Shown piece by piece: positions 35,018 to 44,076 of a stretch of 64,000 nucleotides of DNA; position 1 is the first letter of the stretch; the number at the start of each line of letters is the position of its first letter. The stretch comes from Chloroflexota bacterium (lineage in GTDB: Bacteria > Chloroflexota > Limnocylindria > Limnocylindrales > CSP1-4): positions 1 to 64,000 of the forward strand of contig JAJZRG010000015.1 of the NCBI GenBank assembly GCA_021802825.1, written 5' to 3'. The notes beneath the pieces were generated by a model that was not told where the DNA came from, made no database searches, and saw only the letters and a program-made list of their open reading frames with translations. The translations under genes and the position numbers were made by a program.

Positions 35018-35818
35018 ATGACGGCACCGGCCATCGAATGCGCCGCCCTGACCCGCCGCTTCGACGCCCTCACGGCGGTTGACGCGCTGACGCTCCAGGT
35101 GGCCGACGGCGAGGTGTTCGGCCTGCTTGGGCCAAACGGGGCCGGCAAGACCACCACTATCAAGATGCTCATCACGCTGCTCGACCCAACCTCGGGTGGC
35201 GCCCGGGTCGCCGGCCACGACATCGTCCGCGACGCCCGGGCGGTGCGCCGGTCCATCGGCTACGTCCCGCAGCTGCTGTCCTCGGACGGCACGCTCAGCG
35301 CCCGCGAGAACCTCGACATCTCCACCCGCCTGTACCACGTCCCGCGGGGCGAGCGACGCCAGCGCATCGACGAGGCGCTCGAGTTCATGGGGCTCTCCGA
35401 GGTGGGCGACAAGCTGGTGCGCACGTTCTCGGGCGGGATGATCCGACGCCTCGAGATCGCCCAGGCGATGCTCCACCGCCCGGCGGTGCTGTTCCTCGAC
35501 GAACCGACCGTGGGCCTCGACCCGGTGGCCCGGCGCGCCGTCTGGGAGCACGTCCGGAGGCTTCGCGAGCGCGACGGGACCACCGTGATGCTCACCACGC
35601 ACTACATGGACGAGGCCGCCGAGCTCTGCGAGCGCCTGGGGATCATGCACCTGGGCAAGCTCGCCGCCCTCGGGACCCCCGCCGAGCTCGCCGCCCAGGT
35701 GGGCCCCGGCGCCACGCTCGACGCCGTGTTCACCCACTTCACCGGCTCAGGCCTCGACGAAGGAGGTTCGTACCGTGACGTCGCTCGAACGCGCCGCACC
35801 GCACGCCGCCTCGGCTGA
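35018..35818 (+). CDS. ABC exporter ATP-binding protein, DrrA/daunorubicin-resistance type
   Basis: A 266-residue ATPase. Walker A GPNGAGKTT (about 38-46), signature FSGGMIRRLEIA, Walker B VLFLDEPTVGLD and the switch His in LTTHYMDEA are complete. The C-terminal part is shortened relative to DrrA. ATG 35018 has GGGAGA 9 nt upstream; an in-frame GTG at 34967, 5 nt after a TAGAAT box, would give a leaderless longer form. The gene overlaps the permease by 44 nt. Likely exports a drug or lipid under MarR control. Confidence 0.9.
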   Translation: MTAPAIECAALTRRFDALTAVDALTLQVADGEVFGLLGPNGAGKTTTIKMLITLLDPTSGGARVAGHDIVRDARAVRRSIGYVPQLLSSDGTLSARENLDISTRLYHVPRGERRQRIDEALEFMGLSEVGDKLVRTFSGGMIRRLEIAQAMLHRPAVLFLDEPTVGLDPVARRAVWEHVRRLRERDGTTVMLTTHYMDEAAELCERLGIMHLGKLAALGTPAELAAQVGPGATLDAVFTHFTGSGLDEGGSYRDVARTRRTARRLG

Positions 35819-36599
35819 GCCCGTCGCGCCGGTCCGCTTGCTGCTCGATGCCTGGACCGTCGCCAGCGCGGAGCTCCGCAAGCTCGCCCACGACCCCACG
35901 GAGGTGGCGACGCGCGCCGTCCAGCCCATCCTGTGGCTGGTCGTGTTCGGTCAGGTCATGGCCCAGTCGCGCGTCATCGAGACCGGCAGCGTGGGGTACA
36001 TGGACTTCCTCGCGCCAGGGGTGCTCGCCCAGAGCGCCCTGTTCTCCGCGATCTTCTTCGGCATCGCGGTCATCTGGGAGCGCGACCTCGGCGTCCTCCA
36101 CAAGTACCTCGTCAGCCCGGCGTCGCGCGAGGCGCTCGTGGCGGGCAAGGCGCTGGCGGGCGGGCTCCGCGCGCTGGTCCAGGCGTTCGTCGTCTACCTT
36201 GCCGCCGTGCTGATCGGGATCCACCTGCGCTGGGAGCTACCGTCGCTCGTCGGCGTGGCCCTAGTGGTGGTCCTGGGCGCCGCCGGCTTCGCCACGTTCA
36301 GCCTGATCGTGGCCTGCGTGGTCCGGACCCGGGAGCGGTTCATGGGCATCGGGCAGGTGCTCACGATGCCGCTGTTCTTCGCGAGCTCGGCGATCTACCC
36401 CATCTCCCTCATGCCGGGCTGGCTTCAGGTCTTCGCCCACCTCAACCCGCTCACCTACCAGGTCGACGCGCTCCGGGCGCTGATGATCGACGGCGGCCCG
36501 TCCACGTACCCGATCCCGCTCGACATCGCGGTGCTGGCGGGGACCGTGGTGGTGCTGGTGGCGATCGCGTCGCGCCTGTACCCGCGCCTGGCGCAGTAG
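35775..36599 (+). CDS. ABC-2 type exporter permease, DrrB type
   Basis: A 274-residue membrane protein with six helices, ABC-2 family. The segment RDLGVLHKYLVSPASREALVAGK is the cytoplasmic coupling region typical of DrrB/NodJ, and FFASSAIYPISLMPGWLQVFAHLNPLTYQVDALR marks the last loop. GTG 35775 is preceded by AGGAGG at 8 nt inside the ATPase gene, so the overlap is a true start. It pairs with the ATPase upstream. Confidence 0.92.
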   Translation: MTSLERAAPHAASAEPVAPVRLLLDAWTVASAELRKLAHDPTEVATRAVQPILWLVVFGQVMAQSRVIETGSVGYMDFLAPGVLAQSALFSAIFFGIAVIWERDLGVLHKYLVSPASREALVAGKALAGGLRALVQAFVVYLAAVLIGIHLRWELPSLVGVALVVVLGAAGFATFSLIVACVVRTRERFMGIGQVLTMPLFFASSAIYPISLMPGWLQVFAHLNPLTYQVDALRALMIDGGPSTYPIPLDIAVLAGTVVVLVAIASRLYPRLAQ

Positions 36600-36926
36600 C
36601 ACCGTCCCCGGCGCGCCGTCCCGAGGAGCGCCGGCTCGGCGCGGACCTGCCGAGCGGCGGAAGGGCACCGCCGCGCACGACCGGGGCGCTCGCCCAGCGG
36701 GTGGACTGACGCGGCCCCGCTCGACGCCGCTCGCCGGGCGGAGGATCTGACCCCTGCACGCGTTCGCCGAACCGCGAGGCGGCTGCGCTGGCGCCCGGAC
36801 GAGTTCGAGCAGTCGACAGACGGCTGGACTGGTACGCGCGTGCAGCGCGCGAGGATGACCCGCCGCTGCCCCGGAACGCGAAGCGGGGCATCATGGATGC
36901 GACCCGCTGCTGGAGGCTCGAACGCG
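36600..36926. other. Intergenic gap without visible gene
   Basis: 327 nt of GC-rich sequence between the exporter permease and gnd. The open frames here are shadows. A GGAGG lies about 9 nt before the gnd ATG; I see no repeat and no clear promoter. Confidence 0.5.
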
Positions 36927-37952
36927 ATGCACGTCGGACTCGTCGGACTGGGGCGCATGGGCGCCAACATGGCGCGCCGCTGGCGCCGCAACGGCCACAC
37001 GGTGATTGGCTACGCGCGCACCGCCGCAAGCGTTGACGCGCTGGTGAACGACGCGCTCGACACGGGTGCGCACTCGCTCGAGGACCTCGTCGCCCAGCTG
37101 CCCGCCCCGCGCGTGCTGTGGCTCATGGTCCCGGCGGCCTCGGTCGACGCCACGCTGGCCGAGCTCGTGCCGCACCTCGCGGCCGGCGACATTGTCATCG
37201 ACGGCGGCAACTCCTGGTACCGCGACGACATCCGGCGGGCCAGGGAGCTCGCCCCGGCCGGCATCCATTATGTCGATTGCGGCACGAGTGGCGGCGTCTT
37301 CGGCCTCGAGCGCGGCTACTGCCTGATGGTCGGCGGCCCGGACGAGGCCGTCGCCACCCTCGATCCGATCCTGCGCGCCCTCGCGCCGGGCGTCGCCAGC
37401 GCCCCCCGCACGCCCGGCCGCGAGGGAACGCCGTCAACAGCCGAGGAGGGCTACCTCCATTGCGGTCCGGTGGGCGCCGGTCACTTCGTCAAGATGGTCC
37501 ACAACGGCATCGAGTACGGGGTCATGGCCGCGTACGCCGAGGGGTTCAACATCCTCCACCACGCCGACGCCGGGGTCGCGGGCCACCGCGAGATCAACGC
37601 CGAGACCAGCCCCCTGTCGGACCCGGAGCTCTACCAGTACGAGCTCAACCTCCCGGAGATCGCCGAGCTGTGGCGCCGGGGCAGCGTCGTCGCGTCCTGG
37701 CTGCTGGACCTCACGGCCGAGGCGATGGTCGGCGACCCCGGGCTCGATCGCTTCGGCGGCGTCGTGGCCGACTCCGGCGAGGGGCGCTGGACGAGCATCG
37801 CGGCGATCGACACCTCGACGCCCGCGCCGGTCCTGACCACCGCGCTGTACTCGCGCTTCACCTCGCGCGGCGAGGAGACGTACGGCAACAAGGTGCTCTC
37901 GGCGATGCGCTGGGGCTTTGGCGGCCACGCGGAGCTCAAGAAGGACACGTAG
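36927..37952 (+). CDS. gnd: 6-phosphogluconate dehydrogenase (decarboxylating), short form
   Basis: A 341-residue enzyme of the pentose phosphate pathway. The nucleotide-binding start VGLGRMGANMARRWRRNGH, the substrate motif DGGNSWYRD, CGTSGGVFGLERGYCLMVGG and the catalytic Lys/Asn in HFVKMVHNGIEYG are present. Its length is that of the NAD-type short Gnd rather than the long E. coli enzyme. The ATG is set by GGAGG upstream and by the Rossmann start at residue 4. It appears to be a single-gene unit. Confidence 0.92.
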   Translation: MHVGLVGLGRMGANMARRWRRNGHTVIGYARTAASVDALVNDALDTGAHSLEDLVAQLPAPRVLWLMVPAASVDATLAELVPHLAAGDIVIDGGNSWYRDDIRRARELAPAGIHYVDCGTSGGVFGLERGYCLMVGGPDEAVATLDPILRALAPGVASAPRTPGREGTPSTAEEGYLHCGPVGAGHFVKMVHNGIEYGVMAAYAEGFNILHHADAGVAGHREINAETSPLSDPELYQYELNLPEIAELWRRGSVVASWLLDLTAEAMVGDPGLDRFGGVVADSGEGRWTSIAAIDTSTPAPVLTTALYSRFTSRGEETYGNKVLSAMRWGFGGHAELKKDT

Positions 37953-38073
37953 CGCGGGTGCCCTTGCGAGGCGCGGTTAGCGGCCCTGTGATGGACGGGC
38001 TCCTGGAGCAGAATCGCTGACTGGAGACCGCAGACCACGCGGTCTGCGCCGTACAGCGACGTCCATGCGTCCC

Positions 38074-38337
38074 ATGACTGAACCGACCACGGGCCTCGGC
38101 CGCCCCGTCTGGGTTGACCTGTCCACGTCCGATCCGGCCGCCGCGAGGGCGTTCTACGCCACGCTCCTCCGCTGGGACATCGACGTCACCGAGGACCCGC
38201 AGTTCGGCTTCGGCTGGCCAGCGGAGGCGAAGCCCCGGGTGGCCCCATCGTCGCCGGCCGGAACGTACCGGTGCGGGCCGTCCCGCCGTCCGGCATTGTG
38301 GATCGCGTGCAACGCCCCGACCCCGACGAGCTCGTGA
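38074..38337 (+). pseudogene. Truncated VOC/glyoxalase-family protein
   Basis: The first 50 residues read like a complete VOC-domain start (GRPVWVDLSTSDPAAARAFYATLLRWD...EDPQFG). After about residue 55 the sequence changes to Pro/Ser-rich text (PSSPAGTYRCGPSRRP) with no VOC character and ends after 87 residues; a working VOC protein needs about 120-250. It runs into the 5' end of the MFS gene (overlap with 38307). I read it as the remnant left by a deletion that joined the two genes. Confidence 0.6.
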
Positions 38338-39542
38338 CCCTCCGCGCCCTCGCGCTCATGCTGGCGCGCGGCTCGGTCAGCGGCACGGTGGCGCCATACG
38401 GAACCGTGATCCTGCTCGAGGCGGGGCTGCCGCCGGCGCTGCTCGGGCCGCTCGCGGCGCTGGGGGCCATCGCGACGCTCCTGGCCGCACCGACATGGGG
38501 CCGGCTCGGCGACCGCCACGGACGGCGTCGCCTGCTCGCCTTCACGATGCTGGTCGGGGCGCCCGTCGCCCTCGCCCACTCCACGGGCATCGTGGCGGTT
38601 GTCGCCCTGGCCTACGTGCTCTGGGCGGCGCTGTCGGCGGCCTTCATCCCGCTCAGCGACTCGCTGATCCTCGGGCGGCTGCGCGGTGACCGCTCGCGGT
38701 TCGCGCGGGTGCGGGTTGGCGCGTCGGGGATGTACATGGCGGTCGTCGTCATTCTCGGCGCGCTGGTGTCGGGAACGGCGCTCGGGTGGGCCGCGCCGGG
38801 CGTCGTCGGGTTCGGGCTGTGCCTCCTCGCCACGGCGGGCCTCGTGGGCCGCCTCCGCGGGGAGCTCCTGTCGGGGTCCGGCGTGGTGGTTCGCGGCGGC
38901 ACCGGGCTGGTGGCCGGCATCCTCGCGGGCGTTCGGCGCCACCGGCGGTTCCTCGTCGGGCTGGCGCTCGTGTTCTGCGGCTCCAACGCCCCCTCGATCT
39001 TCACCGGCCCGCGGGTGGCCGAGGTGGGCGGCAACGGCTGGGAGGTGGGCCTCGCGATCGCCGCCGGCACCCTGGTCGAGCTGCCCGCCTTCGTCACCCT
39101 GCCCTGGCTGCTCCGGGCGTTCGGGAACCGGCGCGTGTTCGTCGCAGGCGGGGTGCTGCTGGGCGTGGCCGGGATGACGTCCGCGCTGGCCCCGACGCCG
39201 GAGCTGCTGATCGCTGCGCGGCTCCTGTTCGGCGCCGGGTACGCCTGGGTGGTGCTGCCCTCGCTGGCCGCGATCTCCGGCGCGGCGTCCCCCGGCGAGC
39301 ACGCCGCGTCGGCGGCACTCCACTTTGCGACCCAAGCGGGCGGCTCGCTGCTCGTGGCCCTCGCGGGTCTGCCACTCGTGGTGGCGACGGGGTCTGTGGC
39401 CGCCGTGCTGGCCGTGGCCGCACTGGCGGCGCCCGCAGGGGCGCTCGTCGCGCTGGGCGCGTGGCCCCGCGCCGCTTCCGAGACGGGTGGGACCGGTCCG
39501 AGCGAGGCTGTGGCGGTGACCCAGGCGCCGGTATCGAGTTGA
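38307..39542 (+). CDS. MFS transporter
   Basis: A 411-residue protein with about twelve helices. The motif A loop GRLGDRHGRRRLLAFTMLVG after helix 2 is typical of MFS sugar or drug exporters. The C-terminal 25 residues are hydrophilic. GTG 38307 is chosen because the protein becomes family-like at once and CATTGT lies 7 nt before it; an ATG 38271 is in frame but lies in the VOC remnant. Substrate unknown. The remnant upstream suggests a recent deletion gave it a new 5' end. Confidence 0.8.
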   Translation: MQRPDPDELVTLRALALMLARGSVSGTVAPYGTVILLEAGLPPALLGPLAALGAIATLLAAPTWGRLGDRHGRRRLLAFTMLVGAPVALAHSTGIVAVVALAYVLWAALSAAFIPLSDSLILGRLRGDRSRFARVRVGASGMYMAVVVILGALVSGTALGWAAPGVVGFGLCLLATAGLVGRLRGELLSGSGVVVRGGTGLVAGILAGVRRHRRFLVGLALVFCGSNAPSIFTGPRVAEVGGNGWEVGLAIAAGTLVELPAFVTLPWLLRAFGNRRVFVAGGVLLGVAGMTSALAPTPELLIAARLLFGAGYAWVVLPSLAAISGAASPGEHAASAALHFATQAGGSLLVALAGLPLVVATGSVAAVLAVAALAAPAGALVALGAWPRAASETGGTGPSEAVAVTQAPVSS

Positions 39543-39574
39543 GCCACGTCCGCGTGTCGTGCGAGGATGCGCCC

Positions 39575-40525
39575 ATGAACGACCTCAAGCTCGGGATCCT
39601 GCTGTGGAACCAGGCCACGGACTGGCCGTCGTACCTCGACGCCGTTCGGCGCATCGACCAGCTCGGCTACGAACACCTCTGGGCATGGGACCACCTCTAC
39701 GCGATCTTCGGCGACCCGCACCAGCCGATCTTCGAGGGCTGGTCGTCGCTCACCGCGGCGGCCATGGCCACCGAGCACACGCGGCTGGGCCTGCTCGTCG
39801 GGGCGAACACCTTCCGCAACCCGGGGCTCGTGGCCAAGCTCGCCACGACGCTCGACCACGTCTCGGGCGGCCGGGCGATCCTGGGCCTCGGTGGGGCCTG
39901 GATGCAGCCTGAGCACCAGGCCTTCGGCATCGACTTCGGGTCTGGATTCGGCCAGCGGCTCGACTGGCTCGAGGAGTCGGTGTCGGCGGTTCGGTCAATG
40001 CTGGCGGGCGGGGTGGTGACGTCTGGGCCGGGCGGGCGTTACCAGTTCGACGAGGCGCGAGTCCTGCCCCTCCCGGTCCAGCAGCACCTGCCGATCATGA
40101 TCGGCGGCTCGGGCGAGAAGAAGACGCTCCGGACGGTCGCCCGGCACGCCGACCTGTGGAACGCGATGGGCGAGCCCGACGTGCTGGCGCGCAAGGTCGA
40201 GGTGCTCCGCGGCCACTGCGAGGACGTGGGGCGCGACATCGCAGAGATCGAGTTCACGCTCGGCGTGAAGCTGACCATCCGGGACACCGAGGCCGACGCC
40301 GACCGAGTGTGGCGCGCGGCGATGGCCCACAACCGCACGCCGATCGACGACGTCGCGGACGACGCGACGTTCCTCAACGGGACGCCGGAGCAGGTGGCCG
40401 AGCGCATCGCGCCCTTCGTCGAGCTGGGCTTCCGCACGATCATCAGCGAGCAGCCCTCGCCATACGACCGCGAGACGCTCGAGCGGTTCATCGGCGAGGT
40501 GAAGCCGCTCCTCGAGCGCGGCTGA
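39575..40525 (+). CDS. LLM-class (luciferase-like) oxidoreductase, probably F420-dependent
   Basis: A 316-residue TIM-barrel protein. The start LKLGILLWNQATDWPSYLDAVRRIDQLGYEHLW, the RLGLLVGANTFRNPGLVAKLATTLDHVSGGRAILGLG core and the LPIMIGGSGEKKTL segment match the F420-type LLM family. The cofactor might be FMN instead. GAGG is 8 nt before the ATG. The gene sits before an F420-type nitroreductase on the other strand, supporting F420 use in this organism. Confidence 0.85.
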   Translation: MNDLKLGILLWNQATDWPSYLDAVRRIDQLGYEHLWAWDHLYAIFGDPHQPIFEGWSSLTAAAMATEHTRLGLLVGANTFRNPGLVAKLATTLDHVSGGRAILGLGGAWMQPEHQAFGIDFGSGFGQRLDWLEESVSAVRSMLAGGVVTSGPGGRYQFDEARVLPLPVQQHLPIMIGGSGEKKTLRTVARHADLWNAMGEPDVLARKVEVLRGHCEDVGRDIAEIEFTLGVKLTIRDTEADADRVWRAAMAHNRTPIDDVADDATFLNGTPEQVAERIAPFVELGFRTIISEQPSPYDRETLERFIGEVKPLLERG

Positions 40526-40582
40526 CGCTCCGGCCCGCGCTGCGCGAGAGAGCCGCCGACCCGCCGCAGCGCCAGGCGCCGG

Positions 40583-41020
40583 CTAGTCGATCCGCTCGAG
40601 CGTGACCGCCGGGATCACGCGCGACGTCTTGCGCTCGTAGTCGGCGAACCCCGGGTGCTGCGCGACGTGCTGCGCCCAGAGGCGGTCACGCTCGGCGCCC
40701 TCCGCCACCACGGCGCGAGCCGTGAACGTCTCGCCCCCGGCCTCGACCCTCACGACCGGGTTCGCGACGACGTTGGCGAACCAGGCGGGATTCGACGGCG
40801 CGCCGCCCCTCGAGGCCATGACGACGAGGCGATCCCCGTCGCGGCTGTACACCAGCGGCGCGATCCGCGGCTCGCCGCTCCTCGCGCCCACGGTGTGCAG
40901 CAGCAGCACGGGTCGGTCCTTGAACGGCCCGAAGGTGATCCGGCCACCGTGTGCGCGGTGGTCCTCGATCAGGGCCCGCGTGAAGGCGGCATGGTCGGCT
41001 CGGGGATCGGAGGACGTCAT
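40583..41020 (-). CDS. Deazaflavin (F420)-dependent nitroreductase family protein
   Basis: A 145-residue split-barrel protein of the Ddn family. The signature VLLLHTVGARSGEPRIAPLVYSRDGDRLVVMASRGGAPSNPAWFAN layout is complete, with the Ser/Lys-poor loop used to bind F420. The C-terminal YERKTSRVIPAVTLER is standard. These enzymes reduce quinones, nitro groups or other acceptors with F420H2. Convergent with the LLM gene, 57 nt apart. Confidence 0.88.
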   Translation of the reverse strand: MTSSDPRADHAAFTRALIEDHRAHGGRITFGPFKDRPVLLLHTVGARSGEPRIAPLVYSRDGDRLVVMASRGGAPSNPAWFANVVANPVVRVEAGGETFTARAVVAEGAERDRLWAQHVAQHPGFADYERKTSRVIPAVTLERID

Positions 41021-41116
41021 CGCGGGATCCTAGCCGCGATCGACGGATTCGGCCCTTGCGCGCCATCCCCGTTGCGCTCCGAGGTTTCGCTCCGAGCTCG
41101 CCAGCCCACGAGGACG

Positions 41117-42445
41117 TCAGGCGGCGATCGACGCGACCGCCGGCGTCTGGATCGGCCTCGAGGCGGTCCGCCAGGACGGCGGCACCTGCGTGCCGTGCGC
41201 GGCCGCGAAGCGGGGCAGCGCCGAGGCCGTGAACATCGCGGCCCATGCCGGGAAGCCGATCCCCTCCGCGAGGACGGTCGCCGCGGACAGCGCCAGGCCG
41301 CCACCCGTGAACGCGGCCGCATTGCGCACGGTCATGGACGCCTGGGCCGAGACGAGGGCGGGCCCGGAGGTCAGTCGGAACAGCCGCTCCGTCTGGGCCA
41401 GCGCGGTCACCGCGTACCCGACGGCGTTGATGGTGACGGCCGCGACCAGGATCACGGCGGCACCGGCGTTGCCGGGGAACGCCGCCACGCACAGCAGCAT
41501 GCCCAGGCCGCGCGACAGGTAGGCCGTGCGCAGCAGGCGCGCCGAGGAGACCTGTGCCAGGACCGCGCCCAGCACCGCCGAGGTCAGCAGCGAGGCCGCC
41601 GCCCATGTGCCCGACAGCACGACGGCGAAACCGGGCGACATCCCCAGCACCGACACGGCGAACACGCCGAAGTACGGCGTGAGCCCGACGGCGGTGGCGT
41701 TCCACGTCGTGGCGCGGAGGAAGGAGCGGAGGGCCGGGGTCGGCGGCACGACCGCATCGGCCCGCGGGATCGTCACGCGACCCGGGCGCGGCAGGCGGGC
41801 CACCGTGCGAACGAGGGGCAGCGAGGCGACGGCGCCGAACCCGAAGAACGCGACGTACAGCCAGGGCGCCACGACGGGATGGACGGTCGCGAGGAGGATG
41901 CCGGCGGGGATCAGCAGGACGGCCGACGCGCCCGCGGTGACGCCCATCATCTTGGGCGTGACGATCCGGCGCTCCTCGTCGGGCAGGAGGATCGCCAGCC
42001 ACGAGAACAGGTTGGCCTCGGCGACGAGCGCCCCGGAGCCGGCGACGAGCACGATCACCGTGACCAGTGCAATCGCGGCCCCGTGCGGGAGCACGTGGAG
42101 CGCCACGCCGAGCGCGACGAGCGCGAACCACAGGCCCCGGGTCTCAGTGGCGGCCGTCAGGGCGACCGTGATCCCGCGCAGGTTGCCGTCGGTCCGGCGG
42201 AGGGCCCTCGGCATCAGCGCCTGCGCCGCGGAGCCCAGCACCGGGAGCAGGCCGACGAACGTGACGAACGCGGGGTTGGCGCCCAGGACCAAGAGGAACG
42301 GGACAAACAGCGCGTCGGTGGCGAACGCCACCAGGACCGCCTGCGACCCGGCGATCAGCTGGTAGGAGCGGTTGCGGCGCGCGGCGAAGACGATCCACGG
42401 GCGGAGCGGTGCGGCAAGGTTGCGGATGGGGTGCGAACGAGTCAT
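41117..42445 (-). CDS. MFS-like transporter
   Basis: A 442-residue protein with about twelve membrane segments and a short basic N-terminus. The motif A region is diverged (RALRRTDGNLRG), so this is an atypical MFS branch. Substrate unknown. ATG 42445 lies just before the first hydrophobic segments; the frame continues upstream in low-complexity sequence that is unlikely to be translated. A perfect TCGTAG/CTACGA palindrome lies 29 nt upstream and may be its operator. Confidence 0.8.
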   Translation of the reverse strand: MTRSHPIRNLAAPLRPWIVFAARRNRSYQLIAGSQAVLVAFATDALFVPFLLVLGANPAFVTFVGLLPVLGSAAQALMPRALRRTDGNLRGITVALTAATETRGLWFALVALGVALHVLPHGAAIALVTVIVLVAGSGALVAEANLFSWLAILLPDEERRIVTPKMMGVTAGASAVLLIPAGILLATVHPVVAPWLYVAFFGFGAVASLPLVRTVARLPRPGRVTIPRADAVVPPTPALRSFLRATTWNATAVGLTPYFGVFAVSVLGMSPGFAVVLSGTWAAASLLTSAVLGAVLAQVSSARLLRTAYLSRGLGMLLCVAAFPGNAGAAVILVAAVTINAVGYAVTALAQTERLFRLTSGPALVSAQASMTVRNAAAFTGGGLALSAATVLAEGIGFPAWAAMFTASALPRFAAAHGTQVPPSWRTASRPIQTPAVASIAA

Positions 42446-42816
42446 AGCCTGTCGCTGTTTCGAAGGTGAAATGTCGTAGTGACCTACGAATACTAGGCGA
42501 TGTCTGCCATCTTGTCCACTTCTGTTGCCATCTGGTGGACGCGCGCCTTTGGAACGTGGTGCGTGCGCGCGGCAGCGGGCGGGGCTCGCGCGAGGGCTGA
42601 GCCTCTGCTCGCGTCTGCGGTCCAGCGGGTGAGCGGTCTGACATGAAACCGCGGGACGCCGCCGGCGCTCAGGCAGGTCGAGGGGCGCGGGCGCACTGCG
42701 GGAGGGCAACGGCTCGGGACGCATGAGAGCCGTCTCATCCCGGTCACAGTCGCGCCCGTGGCCAGCCACGGCACGATACGGTTGTGCGGTCGCCCGCCGC
42801 TCGACTCGACAGCACC
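42446..42816. other. 371-nt divergent intergenic region
   Basis: Between the MFS gene and the NuoF-like gene. It contains the palindrome listed next and a TACGGT (42777-42782) that could be the -10 of the NuoF-like gene. The rest holds no gene I can support. Confidence 0.5.
42474..42489. promoter_or_regulatory. TCGTAG-TGAC-CTACGA palindrome upstream of the MFS gene
   Basis: Perfect 6-bp arms with a 4-bp spacer, 29 nt before the MFS start. No regulator gene is adjacent. Confidence 0.45.
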
Positions 42817-44076
42817 ATGGGGACGACTCAGCCTGTGACGCAACCGACCGAACGCCTTCTCGCCGGCCCGCCGCTTGACGGCCGCGCCGAGGCGCTGCAC
42901 GCCCACACCACCCGCCTCGGCGCCCTCCCCCACGTGCCCGCCGTCCAGATGATCGCCGCGCTCGAGGCAACCGGGCTCCGAGGCCGAGGCGGCGCCGGCT
43001 TCCCCGTCGGCCGCAAGTGGCGCGCCATCCACGACCAGCCCGGCCTTGGCGTCCCGGTCATCGTGGCCAACGGCGCAGAGGGCGAGCCGGAGAGCGCCAA
43101 GGACCGCGTCCTCATGGCGCACCGGCCGCACCTGGTCATCGATGGCGCACTTCTGGCCGCCCGGACCCTGGGCGCGGATCGGGTGGAGCTGTACCTCGGG
43201 CGAGAGCACACCGCGGCTGTTCGGGCGATGAAGGGGGCGGTCGAGGAGCGCCTCAAGTCGGACCGCAAGCTGCTCCATGTCATCGAGGCGCCCACCGGCT
43301 ACGTCGCCGGCGAGTCCACCGCGGTCGTCCATTACCTCAACAGCAAGGACGCCCGGCCGATGCTGACCCCACCGCGGATGTCCGAGCGCGGGGTCCGCAA
43401 CCGCCCGACGCTGGTCCAGAACGTCGAATCGCTGGCCCAGGTCGCGCTCATCGCGCGATACGGCGCCGACTGGTTCCGCGACGCGGGGAGAGGGAAGGAC
43501 CGCGGCACGGGGCTGGTGACGATCGCCGGGCCCGTGCGCCACGAGGGCGTGGCCGAGATCGAGCTCGGCACGCCGCTGGCCGAGCTGGTCGAGATGGCCG
43601 GCGGCCTGACCGGCAACCCGAAGGCAGTCTTGATCGGCGGCTACTTCGGCACTTGGGCACCCATCGAATCGGTGTGGGGCATGCCGCTCGAGCCGGAGTC
43701 GCTCAAGGCGGCGGGCCTGACCTTCGGCTGCGGGCTGGTCCGGATCGTGGACGAGCGGACGTGCGGGGTGGGCTACTCCGCGCGGATCATGGACTTCCTC
43801 GCCGCGGGCTCGGCGATGCAGTGCGGTCCCTGCAAGTACGGGCTCGCCGACCTCGCCGAGGCCAGCGGCAGGGTGGCGGGCATGGGCGCCAAGGCCACCG
43901 ACCTCTACGACATTGGGCGGTGGACGGCCCTGGTCACGGGTCGCGGCGCCTGTCGCCACCCCGATGGCGCCGCGCAGCAGATGAGCACCGCGCTGGCTGT
44001 CTTCGCCGATGACTTCGCCAGCCACGCGGATCGCCGCCGCTGCCTCGCGGCGTCACTGATCGGAGCCTACCGGTGA
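42817..44076 (+). CDS. NuoF-like NADH-binding flavoprotein (FMN/SLBB/Fe-S)
   Basis: A 419-residue protein. GLRGRGGAGFPVGRKW (about 53-68) is the FMN/NADH-binding start, GAEGEPESAKDR follows, then the SLBB region, and a C-terminal Fe-S part. The NuoF C-x2-C-x2-C-xn-C set is incomplete: the first position is Ala333, with Cys336, Cys339 and Cys379 kept. It is separate from a complex I cluster and coupled to a ferredoxin gene (GTGA), so it probably passes electrons from NAD(P)H to that ferredoxin or a partner reductase. GTG 42784 is a possible earlier start. Confidence 0.85.
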   Translation: MGTTQPVTQPTERLLAGPPLDGRAEALHAHTTRLGALPHVPAVQMIAALEATGLRGRGGAGFPVGRKWRAIHDQPGLGVPVIVANGAEGEPESAKDRVLMAHRPHLVIDGALLAARTLGADRVELYLGREHTAAVRAMKGAVEERLKSDRKLLHVIEAPTGYVAGESTAVVHYLNSKDARPMLTPPRMSERGVRNRPTLVQNVESLAQVALIARYGADWFRDAGRGKDRGTGLVTIAGPVRHEGVAEIELGTPLAELVEMAGGLTGNPKAVLIGGYFGTWAPIESVWGMPLEPESLKAAGLTFGCGLVRIVDERTCGVGYSARIMDFLAAGSAMQCGPCKYGLADLAEASGRVAGMGAKATDLYDIGRWTALVTGRGACRHPDGAAQQMSTALAVFADDFASHADRRRCLAASLIGAYR

